From Scytalidium lignicola (Eukaryota > Ascomycota > Leotiomycetes): a DNA stretch of 64,000 bases. The stretch is from NCBI GenBank assembly GCA_002812745.2, contig NCSJ02000015.1:1-64000 (forward strand), given 5' to 3'. The notes under the pieces were generated by a model. That model did not search any database. It was not told the origin of the DNA and saw only the letters and a list, made by a program, of their open reading frames with translations. Below are positions 1-10,795 of this stretch, one piece after another. Position 1 is the stretch's first letter. Each line of letters opens with the position of its first letter. The position numbers were made by a program, and so were the translations under genes.

Positions 1-1140
1 CAAAGTAGTAATGTCTTAGAGAACTAAGTTATTAACTACTAACTTAATAATATAGTAAAACTCTCCTTAACTAAGTTAGTAAGCCAAGTACTGGACAAGA
101 AGATAGTAAAGACAAGGCAAGGCAACTGTACTCAAGCAGGTAAAGAGCAGTATGGAGGTTTTCACCTGGCCAAGGAGTTGGCATGGTTTCCTGTATAACA
201 GTGTAATTATCCTGCATACCCTTAAGGTGGCCTTATAGCTTATAGTGTAAGAATAATAATAATAATAATATATTATTTACCTTAATGTTTGTAAGGTTAT
301 TAAATAGTTATAAATGTTAAAAGTNAAATATATTTAAATTAAGATGTGTAAAGCAAGATAAAGTAATAATAAAGAATTATTTAAATTATCTTCAAAGGTA
401 AAAGTTAATTATTATTTAAAAGGAAAGTACTTATTAAAATNAAAAAAACTTTAATTTTTAAATGTTATACAATGATATTAGATTATAAATATGATTATCT
501 TAAGTATAAGTATAATTTATAAACTTATTAATAATAATAATATTTATAATATTATTATAGATCTTTTAAGATAATCTTTTACTTTAAAGTTAGTTTATAT
601 TCTATAAGTTATACTTATTACTTTTCTTTTATACTGTATTATAAGAAGAATTACATAATTATTTATCGATTATAATATATACTTTATTACTTAATAATAC
701 ANTTTTTAATGTCTTAACTTATCCTTTTAATAAGTATTTAATCATAAAGACAAATAATTGTTAATACTTATAAATTATTATACTTATCATTAAGTATGAA
801 ATATATTATTAAAGATTTATATAAAATTTTTTAAAGGACTTTTATTTAAGATTAAAGTTAACAAATGAGTATATTAAAAGACTTAAACATAATTTACATA
901 AAATTATATATACTTTTATATATTATAAAACCTCTTTCATTGTTAATTAAAAGATACTTTATAAAGAGTATTTAGAACATTTAACATCTTAACAAGAATT
1001 TGCCTTTAAATATTAAAGTTATAAAGATATAATTAAGCCTTTTAAGTAAGTATTAATTAAAGTAATATAAAATAATAAGATTATTAATAACCTTAATAAT
1101 CAAATAATTATAATAAAAGCAAATTTGAATATTAAACTTG
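1..1140. repeat. AT-rich, RIP-like gene-free island
   Basis: This stretch is overwhelmingly A and T, full of TA and TAA/ATT strings, and has no open frame of useful length on either strand. Isolated N characters occur near 325, 441 and 702. I see no alignable terminal repeats or recognisable transposase remnants. The composition matches the AT-rich isochores that RIP leaves in Pezizomycotina repeats, but the original element cannot be identified by eye. Confidence 0.6.
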
Positions 1141-2859
1141 CTTAGATTTTGTGTTTTAATTTACCCTTAACAACTAGTTATAGTCCAGGCCTAAAGAGTA
1201 TTAGTTACCTGTATCTCCTCAACCCACGGATTATGCCCTAGTCCGTGCATCCGTTGATCTAATTCTCTAGCCCCTGTTAAGAAACGGCTTTCAGATAAAG
1301 AGCTTACTGTGGTATGTGGCTAATTACAACCCCCTCCCCTGTTTAATAGTGATTGGCTTATATAGTGGTAATATATAAAAAGAGTTGACTTCTATGTCCC
1401 CCCTCATGGGCCGATTTCTTTTATTCAGGAGATAACTAATCTGGTCCGCTTTGGGCTTAGTCTCCAAGAGTAGGCAAGTCTAGGATTATATTTCGATTGC
1501 GTTGGGGAAATAATAATCTAAACTGTGGTCTTTTTCTGTGATACTGGCTATATTATAAAGCAAAACTAGGCAAACAGCTTCTAGAAGAAAAAGGACTAAT
1601 ACGTCTCTTGTCAAACGACAAATATAATTACTAAACACAGTAGGAAAACACCGTTCAACTAAGAAAGTTGGGCAGTAAATGTATTTATTGTTTTAGATCC
1701 ATCCTTGTACTAGCAAATAGGTCTTCTAAACAAAAATAGTATAATTGATTACTTTATCTGGTTAGTGGTTTTTACGGTCAATAAACTGTTTGGTGATTCG
1801 TTTTTATACATGGTTTTCTTTACTATATATTGGCAAAATATATATAAAATAATAGCTTGTAATTGCGTATGTGGCCATATAGAGTAACTTTATGTTAAAG
1901 GTACAGGAGGAGACTGAGGAAATTGGCTTGGGGTTTAAAGTAGACATTCACCTGAACCCATCTCTAGCCCTTGAATCTGTTAGTCCTCGAGCATGGTAGC
2001 CTCGCATACCATTTGTCTCGATCAAGTGAGCATAACACCCGCCTAAGTCGTAACAGAGGCCATCATCAGGTCCCTACAAATATTTCATTACAGACTTCCT
2101 GACGAAGGGAATGAAGACGGAAGGCCTAATGAAGGTGAAATCAAAATAATACAGAACTGATGTAAGATAGTTCTATGCCTTAACGCATTCATCTAACTTG
2201 AATTGTAGACTATAGTTATTGGCATTACTTATTAACAGAGCCTAGCTTTAGTACACAATCGGCATATCAGTCTTGTTACTTAAGGAATCGGTAAAAATAT
2301 TTAGACCTGGGACTGACTGTATGAGCTTTTAACAACTTAATTGTTAAGATATCAATAACAACCATTTAAATGGTGAGATTAAGTAAATAGAGAAAGGCTT
2401 ATGCTCTTCTGCCGGAAGCATTAGCCTTATATAAGCAAATCAATGACGGCGTTTTTAAATGCAATGAGCATCATAAATGAAAATACTAGCATACTAAGAT
2501 TCGTGAGTGGAAACGGCGACTTCTTTCAGAGGCCTGGAACTCTTTCTCGGATTATCTTCATAAGAGGTAAAGTTTATAAGACCAGCTGATGATGATTCCA
2601 GCCCAAGATAATGAATAATTATAGCGCTAGTCCAGTCTTCTCGGTTATACTCTCATACTTTTGATTATCCTTACTACATATGAGACTTCCCCTATGCAAT
2701 CAATATAGTGTAGGCCATTTTCAGCACACTTGATGAGATGTCAGTTATATCACAGTAGCATCAGCTATGTCATTTAGGTTCTCGTATTACAATACATACA
2801 ATGGACATTGACTTCAACGCTCCCCATAATTTTCCCCATTTAAACGCAAGGAGTCTATG
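1141..2859. other. Gene-free region, nothing recognised
   Basis: Base composition is closer to unique sequence than in the first kilobase, but both strands are broken by frequent stops. I see no protein family, tRNA-like box or long repeat. It lies downstream of the 3' end of the minus-strand regulator that ends at 2860, so it may hold that gene's 3' untranslated region. The short plus-strand frame at 2801-2986 is antisense to that gene's end and is not a gene. Confidence 0.4.
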
Positions 2860-5800
2860 CTACACGGCAATTGGCTGTGAGCTGGTAGCAGCTAACGTAG
2901 ACAATACCGATATGAAATTCTCGGTAGCTCCCCAAATAGAATTAAATGATCCTTCGCCCCCATCTCGTCTCATATCTGTAGCGTGATCATTGTGGCTACA
3001 CAAGAGTTTAATCCCTTCTCGCAGAATCTTTTCTGCGGAATCTTCGCATTTGATATCGCCGATTTGAGCCATGTAAGGTATCATTTCGTCTCCAAAACGG
3101 ACAAACAGCTGCACTAACTCATCGTCACATGGTCGATCAAGCTGAATAAGAGTTGTCCCGTGTCTTCCCATCTGTTCCAGTCCTCGTGGAATCTGTTGGT
3201 GTGGCGATGAAGGGTTATAATGGTTGAAGTTGCCATTATCCTCTAATGTTGTTTGCGATGGCTGTTCAGGGGAGCCTTGATTCGGATGGGAAGCTTCACT
3301 GGTTCGTGGAGTGCTGACGTCTATTACCTCCTGTGATTGCGGCTTCGCTAGCAGCTTTGCTGCCGAGTTTGACACGCTGTATATCCAAACGACCATTGTT
3401 GCTAGGTATCCCGCGAATGGCTCTATAACAGCGCCACAGCTATACCTACGCAGATACCAGAAAACAGAGCCTGCATGAATTATTGCCAACCGTGCCTTAG
3501 ATGGATCACGCATCGGCCACTCAAGAAGGGATTTCGGACAATTCAGGTCTTGCATAGAGGGGTAGAGGTAAGAGTCAGAGTGGATCCGAGTTTCCCGGCG
3601 AAGTTTTGCTTTTGCAAATTCTTGAAGGTCGGATACAGGAGCCAGTAAAACGAGTCTAGAAAGATGAAGTTGTAAGATTGTAAGATGTTCAAAACCAGAT
3701 GCTTGAAGGATTATTGTGTACGCCGACCAATGCAGCACATCAAGGCAATCACAACTCCCATTTATCCATCTCGAAACTACAGGGTTAGGCAATAGCCTAT
3801 CCGTCGTCTCTGATGCAATTCTATGACGAGGTTCGCTCAAAGTCGACGGAGCCCAGTCCGATAATCTGTCACTATGGTACCTGGTGACTTCCCAGACTCG
3901 GCGGTACATGCCATGGATAAGTAGAATTCTACTTAGTTCACCAAGGTTTGGCAAGAGTGTTTTCTCAGTATAGAGCACATCTAGTGCAAAACAAAGCGAT
4001 GGTGGTCCTATAAAGATGAATGAATCTCGTTGCTTCAGAGTAATTTAGTCTAGTATGAGGCTAACCGTTTTTGAGAATAAGAAGCTGCGCCTTGGGAGGC
4101 AACGATTCATCCCAGATTTGTTCCGGACATGGCAAGGGTGCCTTGCCATCCGAAAGGTTCATGTGTGTTCGAAAGTTGGATTCATACGCTATCATACAAT
4201 CGAGCATCTGCCATGGGAATCACTTAAGCCAGTTAATTGATTTGGAGGTCTCAGAATCATCTTACCCATATGAAATACCCTGCTCTACACTGCAGTTCCC
4301 CTTCTAGCCATTGCTGCAAAATTCGGTCTCCTTCCTCGCTGTTATGGGCACCTCGCAAATAGTTGTAATGGTCTGACATCAGCATCTTGTTCTCGATGCA
4401 AGTCGCTGCAAGAATAGCTAGGTCCTCCTCAGCAAAGGCTTTTAGCCTTGAATTCCCACTATGGAACATCCCCAGAACATTCAATATTCGAGCCTGCAAA
4501 TACGTAAGGCGTTGTAGATGTCCAGATCTCTGAACACCAAAGACTCTAGGAAATTCACGTTTGGTATCTTCTGAAATTGTAGATGTATTTAACAATCGAT
4601 GGAGTAACTCATGCAAAGCTTCGCTGCAATTTCGTGCATACATCGTTCTAGCGTAGCAGGCCCCGATGGCGGAGATAGAGATTTCTAATAAGCAACCATC
4701 TCTGTTGTTTAAAAAGGTCCCTTTATGTAAGAGGGGGAATGACTCATGAAATTTGCTAAAATAAAGTCTGGCAAATACATTGAGCTCTTCCAGAGAAGGC
4801 AAGTTATTTATGACAGACACGGAAACATCCTGCAGAGATACATGCTTCAAATATTTTGTTAAAGAAATATACGACTCCTCGGGAAGCCAAATTTGTCCTA
4901 GGGTATATTCAGAGCTTGAATAAATATTGGCGATCTCTAAGTTATTATAACCTTTGGGACTAAGAGAGCTGTCGTGTTGGCCACCGAACAGTAGTCGAGA
5001 TGAGCGGTTCGGTTCTTGACTAGCTATACTCAATCTTGCGCTATCTTCATCGACATAGTACATTGAGGGTGACCGGGCTTCGTTTACAAGTACTGATGGG
5101 ATTCTTAATGGAGATAAAGGCTTGCTGTGATCTAAGGTTAATACATATTGCCATAAATTCATGCTATACTCTAGGTAAGAGTTCTCAGAAGGTAATATTA
5201 TACTCACTGTGGTCTTGGTTGTAGATTTTGCTTTCGAACCTCATTAGGAAAAGTATTCAGAGCATTGACGTTCAGAGACTCTATCGATTGAAGCAATGGG
5301 ACTCCTGATGACCAATTGATCTGGGAAAGATCATTTTGGGGAAGCCAATTGATTTTGGAATAGTTATAAATGCTTCCGATATTACCCTCGCTAACATGAG
5401 GAATAAGACAAGCACCCGCGATTATAGATTGGTCCGGTTCAATGAAGCTCTTAGGAAGTACTTGGCCTTCAATACTCAGTTGAGATTTCTCTGATATAAG
5501 GCTTTGCGCAACACTAGGCGCAACACTCGTCGCAGCCAAAGTAGTAGCCTCCGAACCATTAATATCCTGTGATTGCCCGACCAGGCTCAGGTTAGAATCT
5601 GTTACTTCAACAAACTGATTTGTCCAAACACTCTCTTTAGGTACTGATTCGAGAACTTCGTGGTCTGGTCCATCTTCAACTGGCGAGGCCATAATCTGAG
5701 AATCGTGACTTTCTCTTTGTATCGTCGTTGTGTCACCCTGGCTACCCTTTCCCGAGGTTATTCGGGAGTCTGAAGAGTCAGCCCTGATCGTCAATTATCA

Positions 5801-6262
5801 TGGCTTATACTTACGATTTCTGCGCAATGGGTATTGGCATTCGAGATCCCTACTTCTACATCGATAGCAAATGAGCCCACCCATACATCTCACTCTTGCA
5901 CTAGCACAGGCAAAACAAGCCCGAGCATGGCGGCTCGTGCTGTGTAATGTACTCCCTCTACGATTCAAGTCATGACAAGCTTGGTGCCGCCTGAGAACAT
6001 CTCTAGATCCGGATTAGCAGTTTTCCCCAGACTTAAAGACTACTACTCACAGTCTTGCGAATCGCCTTTTACACTCGTCGCAAGAAAAGGGCTTCTCAGC
6101 CGAGTGAGCGCGTTCATGTCGTCTTAGATGATCTAAGCGGGTGAAGGCTTTACCACAGATGTAACACTTTATCTCGTGTGCCTTGGGGTCGTCATTGTCG
6201 CCTGGATATTGTGGCGATGTCGAAGCGGTTCGTACTTCTACAATTGGGCTATTTTGCGACAT
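2860..6262 (-). CDS. C2H2 plus Zn2Cys6 transcription factor
   Basis: Predicted nuclear DNA-binding regulator. I read six exons: 6262-6051, 6002-5815, 5769-5208, 5163-4266, 4207-4066 and 4007-2860. They sum to 3150 nt, giving a 1049-residue protein, with phase kept at every GT-AG junction. Two C2H2 fingers lie at about residues 33-53 (CYIC...H...H) and 61-81; the second is split by intron 1. A Zn2Cys6 cluster follows at about residues 100-126 (C-x2-C-x6-C-x5-C-x2-C-x6-C). The C-terminal half carries the fungal-specific regulatory domain, with the hallmark stretch [13 protein letters not shown] in exon 5 ([13 protein letters not shown]). The start at the MSQNSP methionine is chosen because upstream in-frame sequence is low-quality; a methionine three codons earlier is possible. 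The target is unknown. It lies next to the GH31 block, so a role in regulating it is possible but only inferred. Confidence 0.85.
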
Positions 6263-7616
6263 AGCGATCATCGAGAGCAGGCGCAGCAAATTATAACAGT
6301 GGGTGCTGAGTTTCATACAACCATATCCAACGACAATAAGGCCATTGAAAGAGACATAACCATCTTTGAGCGAGGTAAAAGGGAAAAGAAAAAAAAAAGC
6401 CGACCCTCGATGCTTTGAATTACGATTTAGCGGTGGTAAGAAGATGAGTCTAGCGCCCCAAACACCCCGCAACCCAAATAGCGGGCCACGCCACGACGAT
6501 TACCCGGTCACCCCATAGTGCCTTCTGTAGCCAAATGAGACGATGCCCTCAAGACAAGCCAGCTTAGGCACAGACATCTATTCTTCCATGTTGACTCGTA
6601 ACATGAATTGTGGTGACTCAGTCCGGCTAGAAGGCTTTTATTCTGTTGGAGTAGTGTGGAGTAGTACGGGGTAGTTCGCCTTAGTTTTCTCCTACAGACA
6701 CCACGGCCTGTTTGGATCAGGTACCGTGCTTTGAATATCTGCTGATATTTATCGGAATGTTTCTTTAACTGTCGGCCAACATAGATACGATTACATTACC
6801 GTAATAATGTTCACGGTTCTTAGGGGAGTTGGGGTTGTTTGAAATCATGGCGCGTTATACGAGTCACGCGGTAAGTTTGGAACCCCCGCCCCCACCGGAG
6901 AACATGCCAACGCAGCTTTCTGTGTGGCGTCTGAATCTTGGCCAGGGTTTCAAATAATAAATAATACTAGTACATAATAGCTCTCCTATTTGGTTCATTA
7001 CCCTTGCTACTATACTCAACGATGCTCAGCAATTCTAGCCGCTTTTGATTTGAAGAAAGAAAACAAATAAATAAACAAATATCATAATAAAGATTTCCCT
7101 CATTTAGCCTAAAATACACCATCGTCTTTCAATTCTGGTGGATTTACCTCCGTATTTTAGAGCTGAGTTAAGCTAAATTTGACCTCCTAGCTAGTCTAAA
7201 TTAACAATTTTTATTCATTTTTTATATTGAAGTTGCCTTGTTTGAAAGGCTAAAAGAAATTTTGCCAATTGCTAGAGTTGGCAGTATTTTAGATGGAGTT
7301 GTACGTATAACTCTCACTGGGCTGCACTGGGGTATGAAGTTATAATCAAATTCAATGATAACAGCCATGCTATTCTAACTTCAATATTCTGCTCTCTAGC
7401 ACGAGGAATACATGGGACAAGAACAAGATGGGAATCAGTAAGAATAACTATAAAAAAATTCGCATCTATCTTCTATACAATTGCTTGTATTTCTATCTAT
7501 AATTAACCCTATAAAGATATTTCCTGTATATATCTAGGTAGAGGTCTAGGAGAGGGAGGTTGTGTTAGATATTCATGTTCCTAGTCCATCACTATCAATT
7601 TCCCGCTATGGTCACA
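6263..7616. other. Intergenic: regulator promoter and 3' flank of alpha-xylosidase
   Basis: No coding region is supported here. The part next to 6262 should hold the promoter and 5' leader of the C2H2/Zn2Cys6 regulator. The part near 7617 is downstream of the minus-strand alpha-xylosidase. From about 6950 to 7560 the sequence becomes AT-rich with short A/T runs. I see no repeat family or RNA gene. Confidence 0.5.
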
Positions 7617-10103
7617 CTAAAATGTAGTCACTTTCCATTCCCCTTTCAGGAAAGTCGGTTCAGCCAAATTTCCAGACTCGCTAACCTCCAAAATTCCAAT
7701 CTCCTCTCCTTCTATATTCACAATAGCAGCTTTGGATCCTTTTGTCGTTTTGTATAGTCGAACATCCACGTCTTGCGAGTAATCATAGACCGTCTTGGTC
7801 TCGTCCTCTCTTCCAAGAACTAAGATGGTATTTTCTCTCACATAAAGTGGTAGCGTATCAAACTGATGTTTTTCCGTGAACCAGCCTGGACCAGATTTTG
7901 TTTCATTGGTGAAGAAACTCGTCCACTTCCCTTTTGGTAAATAAAATTCCACTTGACCAGACTGTTCAAAAATGGGCGCAACCAGAAGACTGTCACCTAA
8001 CATAAATTGGCGATCCAGAAACCAAGAGGTTGGATCATCTGGAAATTCAAGGCACATTGCTCTGAGGGAAAGTGGAATTCCATTCTGGACGGCTTTTTTG
8101 CGACTGAGCNAAAAATGTATGGCATGAGCCGTGCTTTTAAGGTAGACCATTTCGAGAGGATTCGAGAACATCCTTGTTCAGATTCATCGTTATCATCGAT
8201 GGTCCACGGGACCCTATAAGAACTGCTACCATGGAGTCGACTATGCGAGCAGAGAAGACCAAATGCAACCCATCGCTTGTAGATCCATGGTGCAGGGTAT
8301 CCTTCAAAACCTCCAATATCAACCGACCAGAATGCAAACCCGCTCAGGCCTAGAGATAGGCCTCCTCGTATCGACTCTGCCATCGCTTCAGGAGTCGACT
8401 CGCAGTCCCCACCCCATTGTAAGGGAAATCTCTGCGTACCAGCTGTCGCTGCGCGAGCAAAGAGTACGGCCTCATTCTTGCCATATCTATGTTGTAATGC
8501 TTCGTAAACAATCTTGTTGTAAATGAAAGCATAGTAATTATGCATTTTTTTAGGATCTAAAGATGAATCATACCATTGAACGTCAAGTGTAGGGATACGT
8601 TCTCCGAAATCAGTCTTAATAGCATCGATTCCTTTATCAAAAAGCCCCTCTAAGCAACTGATATACCATTTCGTGGCTTCTGGATTGGTGAAATCAATGA
8701 TACCCATTCCGCTTTGCCATAAGTCCCATTGGAAGATGTCACCGTTTCTACGTCTTAAGAGAAAACCCTTGCTAGCTGCGTACCGGAATAGTGGAGAGGC
8801 TTGACCCAAATAAGAGTTCACCCACACACACACTTTCTTAACTAAACCTATCAATTTATTAGAATATAAGAGATTTTTTTTTTTTACTGCAGTAGAAGTA
8901 TACCAGAGGATTTTAGACGTGCAATTTGAGCTTCAGGATTGGGAAACACTTCGGCGTCGAAAACGAAATCACACCAATGGAAAGTCTTCATCCAGAAACA
9001 ATCAAAATGGAACACTTCAACCGGGATCTGTCGAGCTTTCATTCCTTCAAGAAATGAATTAACAGTCTTTTCATCATAGTTGGTGGTGAAACTGGTGCTA
9101 AGCCATAAACCAAAACTCCAACTAGGGACTCTGCCAGGCTTGCCGACGAGGATAGAATATTTCTGGAGAACCTCCTTAGGAGTCGGGCCGTGGATTATAT
9201 ACCTATTCTTTGATCAGCCGACCATTTTTTTCTCTCTTTTTGTGCGTGTGTTTTCTTCGGGGCAGTCGAAAAGAAAGTCGGGCTCACCATTTTAATCTCT
9301 GTCCTTCTACGCTGGTCTGAACTCTACAGCACCTCTCACTTCCAATTTCCAGTTCGATTTTATCAGGCGTATCTATAAAGATTCCATATCCCCGTGAACT
9401 AATCCAGAAGGGGATATTCTTGTAAGCCTGCTCACTTGATGTTCCTCCATCTGTATTCCACAGCGTAACAGCCTGTCCAACCTTGTTGAAAGCTCCAAAT
9501 CGTTCCCCTAAGCCATGGACCGACTCTCCTACCGAAAGTGTAGTCTGTGTAAATATATAGTGCTGGAGATGTCTCATATCACCAGTTTGCATGGGGTTGC
9601 TGGTTGCGGGGGTATACGCCAGACCAACACTACGATTAAGCAAGGAAGTGAGCTCTTTAGAGCCATCTGTAGCATGGAACCGAATTTGAAAATCGCTAGG
9701 AGCCGTTGTAACCGTAGCGGAGAGTGAGCCTGAAGAAAGTGTTGCGGACTGGCCGGATTTGGAGACCTTGGCTGAGCTCGCTGGCTTTCCGGCTGGAAAT
9801 AGATCGAAGTGGGGTCCCGGATTCCGAGCTCCAAGCCAATGTGTCGTCTCAATGGAGATGACCCCGTCAAAATGGGCCTGGATATCCTAGAGCGGAATCA
9901 ATTGCATGGCTCTACCCAACTCGATTTGCTCTACTCACTACATTCAGGGTGCTGGTATTTAGCGAATCTGCTCTTCCTCGAATCTTCCTTGTTGGACAGA
10001 GCAAGCACATCCCATCTTCATGAGTCGTGATGGAGTGGACTTCTTCAGCATATTCTAGGTGCTTGCCTTCAGCTACTAACCACATGCCATCGCGAAACTT
10101 CAT
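7617..10103 (-). CDS. Alpha-xylosidase, glycoside hydrolase family 31
   Basis: Predicted to remove alpha-1,6-linked xylose from xyloglucan oligosaccharides or isoprimeverose. Exons are 10103-9939, 9886-9288, 9202-8904 and 8847-7617, about 763 residues, close to the bacterial YicI length. The catalytic nucleophile motif KTDFGERIP puts Asp at about residue 434, and the acid/base motif WGGDCES puts Asp at about residue 502. FHWCDF and LGDSLLVAPIF are further YicI-type signatures. I see no signal peptide, so it is probably intracellular and would act on imported oligosaccharide. An N at 8110 breaks the frame. Dropping it and one A from the adjacent A6 run gives a continuous family-like reading, so I treat it as an assembly error and not a pseudogene. 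It is divergent from the second GH31 gene and close to an MFS transporter. Confidence 0.92.
8105..8115. other. Probable assembly artefact: N in alpha-xylosidase exon 4
   Basis: A lone N lies beside an A5 run in the middle of a conserved GH31 exon. The reading frame changes exactly here while protein similarity continues on both sides, which argues for a sequencing error, not a real frameshift. Confidence 0.75.
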
Positions 10104-10795
10104 GATTGATTGACGGATTGATGGGACTAGAAGAAACGAGATTGCTTTTCAAATACAAGGTAGCAAATTCACAAGGGTAGCAACAAAACAGAAAAGCATG
10201 GTTGGAGCTGGACTCTTAAGTCTCGCAGCTGGCGAGCTAAGCTCACCTTGAGCAGCTTATCTCTGATGAAGGGGATCCACTCAAAATACGTAAATATAGC
10301 TGGTGAGGCTCAGAGCTTGTATTTTGCCTAAATGTCTACGGTACCTAGCTTTCGGGGACTATAGGGAGAAGCACTCACGTAACAGTGACTAGGGCAAGGG
10401 TCGCCTGAACATTACTGCACTGGGATGCTTGCTTCAGTACGGTAATTGCATTCCCGTGGAGCAGTTAGCTAAGTGGTGATTATTAGCTTTGAGGTATCCC
10501 CACAGGGGTAATCCGACCACATGCTCCGGCGGCGGGGAGGGAGCGAGCATTTTCAATGTGGAGCTCCTAATTAGCGCCATGTACAGTCTAGAGAGGCACG
10601 CAGACATAATGCTGCTTTACGACTCCTATGAGGGGGAGGGGAAGGGGGACCCGTGTCGAACGATGAATTATTATTATACGAGAGAATGCCACCTATGGAA
10701 AATAGTGAGCAGAAAGAGACTGAACACTGTCTTAGAAATTGAAATTGGATTTATTTCTCCTGTTCAGAGCATCTATTTCTAGCACAAGCTGCAAG
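10104..10795. promoter_or_regulatory. Bidirectional promoter of two GH31 genes
   Basis: The 692 bp between the divergent start codons at 10103 and 10796 should hold both promoters. Two matches to the CreA carbon-catabolite-repressor consensus SYGGRG lie close together: 10498-10503 (CCCCAC, GTGGGG on the minus strand) and 10532-10537 (GCGGGG). An 8-bp palindrome TTAGCTAA lies at about 10464. No function has been shown; the site calls rest on consensus matches alone. Confidence 0.45.

Noticed and set aside
8854..8903. Possible pseudogenisation of the alpha-xylosidase by a poly-A tract
   Set aside because: The tract falls inside a normal GT-AG intron (8848-8903) and does not affect the protein.
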